A stretch of DNA of 17,496 bases from Prevotella sp. UBA3757 (lineage in GTDB: Bacteria; Bacteroidota; Bacteroidia; Bacteroidales; Bacteroidaceae), in contig DFGF01000116.1 of the NCBI GenBank assembly GCA_002371715.1, forward strand, positions 552 through 18,047, read 5' to 3'. The translations under genes were made by a program, and so were the position numbers. The notes under the pieces are model-generated. The model worked only from the letters and a program-made list of their open reading frames with translations. It did no database searches and was not told where the DNA came from. The number at the start of each line of letters is the position of its first letter. Positions within the stretch are counted from its first letter, which is position 1. Shown here piece after piece: positions 6,990 through 13,962 of the stretch.

Positions 6990-7032
6990 ACTGAGAACTG
7001 AGAGGTTTGTAAACTGAGAACTGAGAGGTATG
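6987..7032 (+). repeat. 23-bp direct duplication (taaactgagaactgagagg...)
   Basis: Positions 6987-7009 and 7010-7032 differ only at one base (t versus a near the end). Each copy contains actgaga heptamers, and the first copy contains the stop codon of the upstream skp gene. It shows a larger unit duplicated in tandem at the same kind of junction as the heptamer arrays. Confidence 0.85.
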
Positions 7033-7079
7033 ATTAGTTTGAGCCGAGAAAATTGTAAAATCGAAAAAATCAGAAAATA

Positions 7080-7145
7080 AATTGTAAATCGTAAATTGTC
7101 AAATTGTAAATCGTAAATAAATTGTAAATTGTAAAATTGTAAATA
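7080..7145 (+). repeat. AT-rich heptamer array (aattgta/aatcgta)
   Basis: Units aattgta, aatcgta, aattgtc, aaattgta, aatcgta, aattgta and so on have mostly 7-base spacing with occasional 8-base or interrupted units. They run up to aacATG at 7148. TAA occurs repeatedly. Confidence 0.8.
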
Positions 7146-7147
7146 AC

Positions 7148-7657
7148 ATGATGAAAAAATTTATTCTTTGCGCCATTTGCGCTATCTGCGGCTTCACCGC
7201 AGCCAATGCACAGGCCAAGTTTGGCCATGTCAATTCTCAGGAAGTCATCCAGGCCATGCCTGAGTTTACCAAAGCCCGTGCAGACATTGAAGCACTTACC
7301 AAGCAGTACGAGGCAGACTTGAAGTCCATGCAGGAAGAACTGCAGAAGAAGAGTGAGGCTTACGAGAAGGAGCAGGCCACGCTGCCTGCCAACATCAAGC
7401 AGCGCCGCGAGACAGAGCTGCAGGAGATGTACCAGAAGATTCAGCAGAGCTATCAGGACAACCAGCAGGCCCTGGCCAAAGAGCAGCAGGAGAAGATGCA
7501 GGCCATCACTGCCAAGGTCGTCGATGCCATCAAGCAGGTTGGCCAGGCCGGTGGCTACGTCTACATCATGGACATGGCCGGTGGCATTCCCTACATCAGC
7601 ACTACGCTCTCTACCGATGTCACCGCTCAGGTGAAGAGCAAGCTCGGACTGAAGTAA
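7148..7657 (+). CDS. Skp/OmpH-family periplasmic chaperone (paralogue 2)
   Basis: The product has 169 residues. The signal peptide (MMKKFILCAICAICGFTAANA) is followed by QAKFGHVNSQEVIQAMPEF, a standard OmpH N-terminus. A long Gln/Glu/Lys-rich coiled-coil follows (about 45-125), then GGYVYIMDMAGGIPYIS and a C-terminal KSKLGLK. The start may be ATG 7148 or the adjacent ATG 7151; this changes one residue. It is a tandem paralogue of the gene at 6477 and the last gene of the operon, followed by a strong terminator. The two copies differ in the coil, so they may bind different clients or form mixed trimers; this is inference. Confidence 0.92.
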   Translation: MMKKFILCAICAICGFTAANAQAKFGHVNSQEVIQAMPEFTKARADIEALTKQYEADLKSMQEELQKKSEAYEKEQATLPANIKQRRETELQEMYQKIQQSYQDNQQALAKEQQEKMQAITAKVVDAIKQVGQAGGYVYIMDMAGGIPYISTTLSTDVTAQVKSKLGLK

Positions 7658-7687
7658 GAGTCAGCAAACCGGACAAACGCAAACATA

Positions 7688-7715
7688 AAAGCACCCTTTT
7701 CACAGAGGGTGCTTT
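7688..7715. terminator. Terminator between convergent genes
   Basis: A 10-bp perfect stem (7688-7697 with 7706-7715) and an 8-base loop lie between skp paralogue 2 (+) and the DUF4421-like gene (-). The outer part is A/T-rich on both sides (aaaa...tttatt), so it can serve both strands. Confidence 0.85.
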
Positions 7716-7744
7716 ATTGTTTGTGCACAGGACGACACGCGGCA

Positions 7745-8899
7745 CTATAGTCGCACGCCAAAAGCAGCATTGACAAACCAGTCACTCAACCGGCCATAGC
7801 TATCGTTATGGCGATAGCGGAAGTTAAAGTACTGCCCATAGGCATTGATAAAATAACGCCCGAAATTATAGGTCAGCGAAAGGCGTGCATCGACGTTCAC
7901 TGTCATGCCACTATTGAACGATGATTCGCCGGCAGGCGAAATGCTGATCGTGTCATAATACCAGGCATCCCACTCCTCGTCTGTGAGGCCCTGACCTAAA
8001 AATCGGGGGTCTTTCATCATTTCGGACACGTTGGTGGTGTAGCCGTAGGCCTTGATTTTATTGACAAAGGTCAGCATAGGCATAGCCATGGCACTGACGA
8101 GCACATTTCTGGCGGGCACCCAGTTGTAAGCATAACCGACACCGACGCTGGCCTGCCACAGTTTTATCTTGCCCAGACCTTGCATCAGGTAGATAAGGTC
8201 ACCATTGGTACGGTCGGCATAGTCAATGCGCCCATAATAGTACATTGCGCCAGCCATGAGCGAGCCTGCCGAGCGCTTCTGGATGACTGACTGGTCGTAA
8301 GCGGCACTGTAAGAGAAGTGTTTGCCGTTAAACAGGTAGTAACCGTCGGCAATGAGCGTGCGCACCTTGATGGGACTGACAAGTTTTATGTCGTTCCACG
8401 ACGCTTCATCCTCCTCCGTCAGTATGTCACTCTCAAGACCAAACTTGGGCGAGTCGTTCTCGAAACTATGAATGCGCAGATTGACACCGTAGGAACCGCC
8501 CGTGGCACCAAAAGTCAGATATCCACCTTTGTCACCGCCGACATTGAAAGTATAGCCGAGGCCGTAGCCACGGTAACCCACCCAAAGACCTACATATTGT
8601 GACGGCTCAGTCTGCAATTTAGGCTGGGCATTGATATGTACGTCATAAAGAGTAGTTGATGTTTTCATCTTGAGGTAGCTCTGATTGACATTTCCCTTGA
8701 GTATAATTTGCCAAGGTTCGCGAGGTGCATCGATGTAGCTACGGTCAACACCCCTGACACTCATAGAGTCAATAAAGGCACCCAACTTCCGGAGAAGTGA
8801 AAAGCCACCACCTGCTGACGCAGAGAGTACCTGAACCAAGAAAAAAGCTATCAGGACCCGACGGCAGCAAGCGTGTGAGAATATCATTCGTTTCATCAT
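7745..8899 (-). CDS. DUF4421-like outer-membrane beta-barrel protein
   Basis: I start this gene at ATG 8899 (384 residues), not at the upstream in-frame TTG 8920, because the -7 promoter box covers 8917-8925 and the TTG would lie upstream of the transcript. Residues 1-27 form a signal peptide (MMKRM... hydrophobic core ...SASAGGG). The mature part is strongly beta in character with many aromatic, alternating strands (YVGLWVGYRGYGLGYTFN, SLTYNFGRYFINAYGQY) and ends FVNAAFGVRL, as expected for a barrel. The N-terminal YIDAPREPWQIILKGN segment resembles Bacteroidetes DUF4421 proteins; this assignment is from memory. The function is unknown. It lies inverted between two skp genes that often sit side by side in relatives. 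Confidence 0.78.
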   Translation of the reverse strand: MMKRMIFSHACCRRVLIAFFLVQVLSASAGGGFSLLRKLGAFIDSMSVRGVDRSYIDAPREPWQIILKGNVNQSYLKMKTSTTLYDVHINAQPKLQTEPSQYVGLWVGYRGYGLGYTFNVGGDKGGYLTFGATGGSYGVNLRIHSFENDSPKFGLESDILTEEDEASWNDIKLVSPIKVRTLIADGYYLFNGKHFSYSAAYDQSVIQKRSAGSLMAGAMYYYGRIDYADRTNGDLIYLMQGLGKIKLWQASVGVGYAYNWVPARNVLVSAMAMPMLTFVNKIKAYGYTTNVSEMMKDPRFLGQGLTDEEWDAWYYDTISISPAGESSFNSGMTVNVDARLSLTYNFGRYFINAYGQYFNFRYRHNDSYGRLSDWFVNAAFGVRL

Positions 8900-8916
8900 T
8901 AATTGGATATAATGAT

Positions 8917-8925
8917 GCAAAGATA
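8917..8925 (-). promoter_or_regulatory. Promoter -7 box (TATCTTTGC) for the DUF4421-like gene
   Basis: The - strand reads TATCTTTGC, a match to TAnnTTTG. Transcription would start about 8912-8910, leaving a leader of only about 10-13 bases before ATG 8899. The -33 region has no clear TTTG. Confidence 0.65.
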
Positions 8926-8965
8926 CGTATTTTCATAGGAATAAACGAATTTTACCATTGGATTT

Positions 8966-8998
8966 TTTGGCTGGCTCAAAATTTATTTGTACCTTTGA
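8966..8998 (+). promoter_or_regulatory. Promoter for skp3-murI (TTTG-N20-TACCTTTG)
   Basis: TTTG at 8966-8969, a 20-base spacer and TACCTTTGA at 8990-8998 give a full Bacteroidetes-type promoter. It lies 28 bases upstream of ATG 9026 and is divergent from the promoter at 8917-8925. Confidence 0.85.
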
Positions 8999-9025
8999 CG
9001 CCCAAAGATACTAAACATCAGAATT

Positions 9026-9550
9026 ATGAAGAAGCTGACACTGATATTGATGATGGCCCTGATAGGGCTGACAAGTAATGCGCAGGACTCTATGGCCGTG
9101 ACGCCAGTAGTGAAATATGGCTATCTGAGCTACGACTCAGTGTTCCAGGCTATGCCGGAATACACCACGATGCAAGCCAGCATGAAGGAGCTCAGGGACA
9201 AATACGAGGCCGAACAGAAACGGGTGGAGGATGACTTCAACAAGAAGTACGAGGAGTTCCTGGACGGTCAGGCCAGCTACCCGCAAACCATCCTGCAGAA
9301 GCGCCAAAGCGAGTTGCAGGAAATGCTGGACAAGAACATAGCCTTCAAGAAGGAAAGCCAGCGACTGCTGTGCAAAGCTGAGTGCGAGGCCAAGGCTCCA
9401 CTGAAGGAACGCCTGACAGCCGTACTGGCCAAGATTGGGCAGGAGCGTGGCTACGCCTTCATCCTGAACACGGACGGCAACGTGGCCCCGTGGCTGAACG
9501 CCGCCATGGCTGAAGACATCACCGAGACTGTCAAGGAATTGTTGAAGTAA
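9026..9550 (+). CDS. Skp/OmpH-family periplasmic chaperone (paralogue 3)
   Basis: The product has 174 residues. The signal peptide (MKKLTLILMMALIGLTSNA) is followed by a short spacer and VVKYGYLSYDSVFQAMPEY, the OmpH N-terminal strand. A charged coiled-coil (about 50-120) and a C-terminal GQERGYAFILNTDGNVAPWLN body segment follow. It has its own promoter and is separated from the other two copies by the inverted barrel gene. It has a spacer of about 10 residues (DSMAVTPVVK) after the signal cleavage that the other copies lack, and a single cysteine pair in the coil (CKAEC). The product is probably a periplasmic holdase. It ends immediately before the murI frame, so the two are likely co-transcribed. 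Confidence 0.9.
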   Translation: MKKLTLILMMALIGLTSNAQDSMAVTPVVKYGYLSYDSVFQAMPEYTTMQASMKELRDKYEAEQKRVEDDFNKKYEEFLDGQASYPQTILQKRQSELQEMLDKNIAFKKESQRLLCKAECEAKAPLKERLTAVLAKIGQERGYAFILNTDGNVAPWLNAAMAEDITETVKELLK

Positions 9551-9591
9551 TTGTCAATTACCAATTATACATTGTCGATTCTGAATTTGAA
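9550..9591 (+). repeat. Degenerate heptamer array at the skp3/murI junction
   Basis: Starting at the last base of the skp3 stop, attgtca, attacca, attatac, attgtcg, attctga and atttgaa keep an exact 7-base step with ATT at the head of each unit. Unlike most arrays it is open in the murI frame. It is either part of the murI coding region or its leader. Confidence 0.7.
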
Positions 9592-10417
9592 AAATACTCC
9601 TGGCCCCATCGGCATTTTTGACAGCGGATATGGCGGGCTGACCATCCTGCACGGCATCCGCCAGCTGTTACCCCAGTATGACTACCTCTATCTGGGCGAC
9701 AATGCTCGTGCGCCGTACGGCACACGCTCGTTTGATGTGGTGTACGAGTTTACGCGCCAAGCCGTCGTCAGGCTCTTTGAGGAGGGCTGCCAACTGGTGA
9801 TACTGGGATGCAATACCGCTTCGGCCAAGGCACTGCGCACCATTCAGCAACAAGACTTGCCTCAGCTCGATGCCAAGCGCCGGGTGCTGGGCGTTATCCG
9901 TCCTACGGCAGAAATCATCGGCCAGCTGACCAGGACACGCCACGTTGGCATTTTTGCTACCGAAGGCACTATCAAGAGCCAGTCGTACAACCTGGAAATC
10001 CAGAAACTCTTCCCTGACATCCAGGTGACGGGAGTGGCCTGCCCGTTCTGGGTGCCGCTGGTAGAATACAACGAAGCCGACTCGCCAGGAGCCGACTACT
10101 TCGTCAAGAAACGCATTGACCAACTGCTACGTGCCGACTCAGAGATTGACACCGTCATCCTGGGTTGCACACACTACCCCCTGTTGTTGCCCAAAATTCA
10201 CAGATACATGCCCCGAGGTATCCGTATTGTGTCGCAAGGTGAATACGTGGCCGAGGCACTGAAAAACTATTTTGAGCGCCATCAGGATATGGAACAGCTA
10301 TGTACCAAGGGAGGCAGCACACGCTACCTGACCACTGAGAATCCTGACAAGTTCAGAGAGCAGGCTCAAATTTTCCTACACGAGCCGGTGGCAGTAGAAA
10401 AAATCACGTTAGGATAG
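9551..10417 (+). CDS. murI: Glutamate racemase
   Basis: This enzyme makes D-glutamate for peptidoglycan from L-glutamate, without cofactor, using two cysteines. Motifs are intact: PIGIFDSGYGGLTIL, YLGDNARAPYG, VILGCNTASAKAL with Cys87 and VILGCTHYPLLL with Cys206 (numbered from TTG 9551). The start is uncertain. No ATG exists in frame before the conserved region; TTG codons at 9551, 9572 and 9587 are the candidates. TTG 9587 gives LKNTPGPIGIFDSG, closest to the usual family length, whereas TTG 9551 translates the heptamer array into SITNYTLSILN. TTG 9551 directly follows the skp3 stop. It is co-transcribed with skp3 from 8966-8998, and its product acts in the cytosol. Confidence 0.95.
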   Translation: MSITNYTLSILNLKNTPGPIGIFDSGYGGLTILHGIRQLLPQYDYLYLGDNARAPYGTRSFDVVYEFTRQAVVRLFEEGCQLVILGCNTASAKALRTIQQQDLPQLDAKRRVLGVIRPTAEIIGQLTRTRHVGIFATEGTIKSQSYNLEIQKLFPDIQVTGVACPFWVPLVEYNEADSPGADYFVKKRIDQLLRADSEIDTVILGCTHYPLLLPKIHRYMPRGIRIVSQGEYVAEALKNYFERHQDMEQLCTKGGSTRYLTTENPDKFREQAQIFLHEPVAVEKITLG

Positions 10418-10432
10418 TCGGGCGGAGAGCAG

Positions 10433-10447
10433 AGCCGAAAGGCTTTC
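10433..10447. terminator. Weak hairpin between murI and the LolC/E-like gene
   Basis: agcc-gaaa-ggct is a 4-bp stem with a stable GAAA tetraloop, followed by ttt. It sits between convergent genes, but the stem is short and the T run is poor, so termination here is only a possibility. Confidence 0.3.
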
Positions 10448-10452
10448 AAGCT

Positions 10453-11682
10453 TTACCTTAGTAACCGCCGGGCGAAATAACGAACGGGGTACCACACACT
10501 TAGGAATCCCACGGCAATGACCGTGAGGAAAATGAGTACGATGTCCCACGGATGAACACTGACGGGATAGGCATCGACCACGAAACTGCCCTCGCTGCTA
10601 CCCAGACGCACAAAACCAAACTGCTGCTGCAGCCAGCAGAGCAACAATCCGACGACAATGCCGATGACGGCACCCACCACGCTGATCATGCGGCCCTCGA
10701 AGAGGAAGATGCGTGAAATCTGGCTCTCCGTGGCTCCCAGATTGCGCAACGTCTGGACATCGCTACGCTTGTCGATAATCAGCATGGAGAGCGAACCAAT
10801 AATATTAAAACAGGCTATCATGAGGATGAACGTCAGGAAGATGTAGGCTATGAGCTTCTCGACCTTCATAATGCGGAACGTATCGTCCTGCTGCTCGTAA
10901 CGGTCCAGCACTTGATACTTCGTACCGGCCAGCGACTTCATCTCGGTCTTTACCCTATCAAATGAGCTGCCGGGCTTCAGTCGAAGCTCGAGCGAAGAAA
11001 GCTGTCCGTCCTGCTGAAACAGATGGCGGGCAAAGGCAAGCGAGGTAAGGATGTAGTTCTTGTCGTACTTGCCCTGCTTCATACAGAATACGACACCAGG
11101 CGAATACAGCTCATCCTCAACAAAGCCATCGGTGGGGTCGGCCATGTTGAGCTGCCCCTCACGGCGCGGCGCATAGATTTTCAGCGGTTGCTGATAGGTA
11201 TAGCCCAACCCCATCTGGTAGGCAATGCCAAGGCCGGGGATGCCGTAGTTCATATCAGCAGCATGCAGCTCGAAGGTACCGTCACCCTCCAGTATCTCGC
11301 GGATGTGCGTCAACTGGTCAAAATTGTCATCGACACCCTTCAGCTTCACCATCATCTGACGGTCGCCATAGACAGCCAGTGCCTGGTCCTCCAAACACTC
11401 CGTGGCCACTTCAATCTCAGGCAACTGACGGATTTTGGTCAGGATGGGGTCGTCGGCAGGTGCCGTCTTGCCCATGACGGGTACAACCTTCAGCTGAGGG
11501 TCCATTTGGGTGAAGAAGGAGGCCACCAGGTCGTGGAATCCGTTGAACACAGACAGCGTGACCACCAGGGCCACCGTAGCAACAGCCACACCAATCACGG
11601 ATATGGCACTGATGACGTTGATGGCGTGGGTGGACTTCTTAGAGAACAGATAGCGCCGTGCTACAAAAAACGGGAAATTCAT
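10453..11682 (-). CDS. LolC/LolE-type ABC transporter permease (FtsX/MacB family)
   Basis: The product has 409 residues from ATG 11682 (MNFPFFVARRYLFSKKSTH, the usual LolC/E opening). The frame extends upstream to TTG 11715, but that part is heptamer repeat. The topology is that of LolC/E: TM1 about 22-46, a large periplasmic domain (about 47-275), then three TMs (about 277-303, 332-351, 380-400), with the FtsX-like segment SDVQTLRNLGATESQI. LolC/E with the ATPase LolD extract lipoproteins from the inner membrane for transport to the outer membrane. No LolD is present here, so the partner must be elsewhere. It follows rbfA by 36 bases on the same strand. Confidence 0.88.
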   Translation of the reverse strand: MNFPFFVARRYLFSKKSTHAINVISAISVIGVAVATVALVVTLSVFNGFHDLVASFFTQMDPQLKVVPVMGKTAPADDPILTKIRQLPEIEVATECLEDQALAVYGDRQMMVKLKGVDDNFDQLTHIREILEGDGTFELHAADMNYGIPGLGIAYQMGLGYTYQQPLKIYAPRREGQLNMADPTDGFVEDELYSPGVVFCMKQGKYDKNYILTSLAFARHLFQQDGQLSSLELRLKPGSSFDRVKTEMKSLAGTKYQVLDRYEQQDDTFRIMKVEKLIAYIFLTFILMIACFNIIGSLSMLIIDKRSDVQTLRNLGATESQISRIFLFEGRMISVVGAVIGIVVGLLLCWLQQQFGFVRLGSSEGSFVVDAYPVSVHPWDIVLIFLTVIAVGFLSVWYPVRYFARRLLR

Positions 11683-11702
11683 GCGGTAGCCTATTCTTAA
11701 AT

Positions 11703-11727
11703 GTTCAACGTTCAACGTTCAACGTTT
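11703..11727 (-). repeat. Heptamer array gttgaac x3 at the rbfA/LolC-E-like junction
   Basis: Three exact gttgaac units on the - strand (+ 11703-11723) plus a partial unit. The rbfA TGA (11721-11719) is part of the first unit. The array accounts for most of the 36-base gap. Confidence 0.85.
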
Positions 11728-12054
11728 CAGCAGTTCATCGATGCGCTCAATATAGTCGAGCGAGTCATCTATAAAGAAGCGGAGTTCGGGAACGATACGC
11801 ATCTGATGGCGAATACGGGTGCCCAACTCGTAGCGCACCTGCTTCTCGTTGCGGGTAATGTTCTGCAGCAGTTCCTCGCCACGCTCCGAAGGGAAAATGC
11901 TGAGGTAGGCCGTACAAACACTGAGGTCAGGCGAAATCTTGGTACGCGTCACACTGACCATGACGCCATGCATGGAGCGTGTCTGCTCCTGAAAGATCAA
12001 TGAGAGTTCCTTCTGGAGCAGGCGCGCTATTTTGTTCTGTCTTGTCTCTTGCAT
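11719..12054 (-). CDS. rbfA: 30S ribosome-binding factor RbfA
   Basis: The product has 111 residues from ATG 12054 (MQETRQNKIARLLQKELS), the normal RbfA length. An in-frame TTG at 12066 would add four residues and is less likely. The protein shows the RbfA pattern: an N-terminal helix, a strand with VMVSVTRTKISPDLSVCTAYLSIF, then a second half ending VPELRFFIDDSLDYIERIDELL. RbfA is a small KH-domain factor that acts in 30S maturation and 16S 5'-end processing, and in cold adaptation in E. coli. Its neighbours here are FKBP and LolC/E-type genes, and rbfA next to a LolC/E permease is familiar in Bacteroidales. The stop codon is part of a heptamer array. Confidence 0.93.
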   Translation of the reverse strand: MQETRQNKIARLLQKELSLIFQEQTRSMHGVMVSVTRTKISPDLSVCTAYLSIFPSERGEELLQNITRNEKQVRYELGTRIRHQMRIVPELRFFIDDSLDYIERIDELLKR

Positions 12055-12099
12055 ATATCTTGTCAAATAGTTAAAAGCGTAGCAATGCTGCTTCTATCT

Positions 12100-13014
12100 T
12101 CACTTTTCAGTTTTTCCGCCATCAGCCTTCGGTTCTTCGATACCGATGACCTCGACATCGAATATGAGTGCGCTGAAGGGCTTGATCTGTCCCATGTCAC
12201 GATTGCCATAGGCCAACTGCTGGGGTATGTAGAGCTGCCACTTTGAACCGACGGGCATCATGGTGAGTGCCTCCGTCCAACCGGGAATAACCTGATTGGG
12301 AGCAAACGAGGCTGGCTCGCATCCATGTTTCTCGGTGCTGTCGAACACGGTTCCGTCAATGAGCCGTCCCTCGTACTTCACCTTTACCTTGTCCGTAGCC
12401 TTAGCCACCGGGCCGTCACCCTTCACCAGCACTTTATACATCAAGCCGCTGGGCAGCACGGTGATGCCCGACTTCTTTTTCTTGGCCAGTTTGGCCTGGG
12501 CGGCCATGAAGTCCTCGCCAGCCTTCTTGTTGTCGCCATATTTCTCCAACAGGGCATTGGTCTTCACCTGCTCCATCAGGCGCTGAGCCACCTGCTGAGC
12601 GGAGTCCATCGTCATCAGGCCTCCCTGACCGGTGAAGCCGCTGACGAAACCAGCCACAAACTGATCCATCTGAATGCTCTTGGTGCTGTCGGCACCAAAC
12701 AGTTCGCGGTTGATACCGGGCTTCATCTGGTTCAAAATCTGCTGACCAATCTGGATACCGGCATAGTAAGCAGCTTTCTGCTTGTCATCGCCAGCACCGG
12801 CACCATCCTTCAAGCCACGCACGAAGTCGTCCTGATAGCTGAGGTCTATCTTCAACTGACGGACGAGATAATCCTTCAACCCCTGCGTCTGGGCCATACC
12901 GATGGCATAGCTCAACGAGTCAACACGCGTCTGTGGTGCCTGCTGGGCACTTGCTGAATTGAAAGTAGCACCCGCCACAAGGAGGGCGAGTGCTACCATG
13001 ACCATATGCTTCAT
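12100..13014 (-). CDS. FKBP-type prolyl isomerase, periplasmic (secreted)
   Basis: The product has 304 residues with a type I signal peptide (1-24, cleavage at SASA|QQ). An N-terminal helical dimerisation domain (about 30-190, FkpA/Mip-like, starting VDSLSYAIGMAQTQGLKDYL) precedes a C-terminal FKBP domain (about 195-292). The FKBP pocket residues are present: KVKYEG, GTVFDST, NQVIPGWTEAL, QLAYGN, LIFDVEVI. The family catalyses cis-trans prolyl isomerisation and often acts as a chaperone. Its start overlaps the stop of the upstream paralogue by one base (TAATG at 13016-13012), indicating translational coupling. The C-terminal tail is charged and low-complexity (EEPKADGGKTEK). Residues near 175-180 (AKKKKSG) form a basic linker. 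Confidence 0.94.
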   Translation of the reverse strand: MKHMVMVALALLVAGATFNSASAQQAPQTRVDSLSYAIGMAQTQGLKDYLVRQLKIDLSYQDDFVRGLKDGAGAGDDKQKAAYYAGIQIGQQILNQMKPGINRELFGADSTKSIQMDQFVAGFVSGFTGQGGLMTMDSAQQVAQRLMEQVKTNALLEKYGDNKKAGEDFMAAQAKLAKKKKSGITVLPSGLMYKVLVKGDGPVAKATDKVKVKYEGRLIDGTVFDSTEKHGCEPASFAPNQVIPGWTEALTMMPVGSKWQLYIPQQLAYGNRDMGQIKPFSALIFDVEVIGIEEPKADGGKTEK

Positions 13015-13895
13015 TACTTCTTAGGATCTACTTCAAGCAGTTCAATCTTGAAAATCAACATCGAGAAGGGCTTGATATCAGCACCCTGCTGACGCTCGCC
13101 ATAAGCCAGCTCCTGCGGGATGTAAACCTCCCAGGTAGAACCAGCGGGCATGTGAACCAGAGCGTCCGTCCAACCCTTGATGACCTGGTTGGCACGGAAG
13201 TCGGCAGGCTGACCGCGCTTGTACGAGCTGTCGAACACCTTGCCATCAAGGGTCTTACCCTCGTAGTGTACCTTCACGCGTGAAGTGTCGGCAGGTACAG
13301 CACCGGTACCTTCTTTCAGCACCTTGTACTGCACACCACTGGGCAGTACCTTGACACCCTCCTTCTTGGCATTCTCAGCCAGGAACTTCTCGCCTTCCTT
13401 CTTGTTGGCGCCAAACTCCTTCTCCATGCTCTTGGCCTTGATGGTGCGCATCATTTCCTGAGCTACCTTGCCGGCAGAGTCAACAGTCATCAGACCGCCC
13501 TTGCCAACGGTACCGGCCACGAAACCGGCCATGAAGTTCTTCAGGGAAATGCTCTTGGTAGAGTCGTCGCCAAACAGCTCATGGTTGATGCCCTTGACCA
13601 TCTGGCTCGAAATCTGCTGACCAATCTGAATACCGGCATAGTAGGCAGCCTTCTTCTTGTCATCGCCAGCATTGGCACCCTCGTTCAGACCCTTGATAAA
13701 GTCGTTCATGTAAGCCGTATCAACACCCAGACGGCCCACCAGGTAGTCCTTCAGACCCTGAGTCTGAGCCATACCGATGGCATAGCTAACGGTGTCAATA
13801 TCAGTTTTCAAATTGGCCTGAGGCGTACCATTGCCGCATGAATACATCATGACGGCAGCAACAGCTGCAATAGCAGCAAATGTAAACTTTTTCAT
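13014..13895 (-). CDS. FKBP-type prolyl isomerase, lipoprotein
   Basis: The product has 293 residues. Its signal ends in a lipobox, MMYSC, with Cys20 as the predicted lipidation site. The architecture matches its downstream paralogue: an N-terminal helical domain (DTVSYAIGMAQTQGLKDYLV, about 33-180) and a C-terminal FKBP domain (about 187-290) with KVHYEG, KVFDSS, NQVIKGWTDAL, ELAYGE and LIFKIELL. The two proteins share long identical stretches, so they are recent tandem duplicates with different anchoring. The residues after Cys20 (GNGTPQ) do not show an acidic surface-export signal, so an inner-leaflet periplasmic location is more likely; this is inference. It is probably co-transcribed from the promoter at 14613-14645 with the cytosolic paralogue. 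Confidence 0.94.
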   Translation of the reverse strand: MKKFTFAAIAAVAAVMMYSCGNGTPQANLKTDIDTVSYAIGMAQTQGLKDYLVGRLGVDTAYMNDFIKGLNEGANAGDDKKKAAYYAGIQIGQQISSQMVKGINHELFGDDSTKSISLKNFMAGFVAGTVGKGGLMTVDSAGKVAQEMMRTIKAKSMEKEFGANKKEGEKFLAENAKKEGVKVLPSGVQYKVLKEGTGAVPADTSRVKVHYEGKTLDGKVFDSSYKRGQPADFRANQVIKGWTDALVHMPAGSTWEVYIPQELAYGERQQGADIKPFSMLIFKIELLEVDPKK

Positions 13896-13919
13896 TTTTT
13901 CTTTGTAATTATAATATAA

Positions 13920-13961
13920 TATTAATTCTTATTGTTCAATGCTTAATGTTTGGCGTTCAAC
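13920..13961 (-). repeat. Degenerate heptamer array between two FKBP genes
   Basis: Read on the - strand immediately after the TAA at 13965-13963: gttgaac, gccaaac, attaagc, attgaac, aataaga, attaata. All six units keep the exact 7-base step though their sequences have diverged. Confidence 0.7.
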
Positions 13962-13962
13962 G

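Noticed and set aside
8918..8920. TTG start for the DUF4421-like gene
   Set aside because: It lies inside the -7 promoter box, so it should not be on the transcript; ATG 8899 is preferred.
11023..11700. 225-codon open frame on the + strand opposite the LolC/E-like gene
   Set aside because: It mirrors the codon phase of a well-supported gene on the other strand, has no recognisable motif and no promoter; treated as a shadow.
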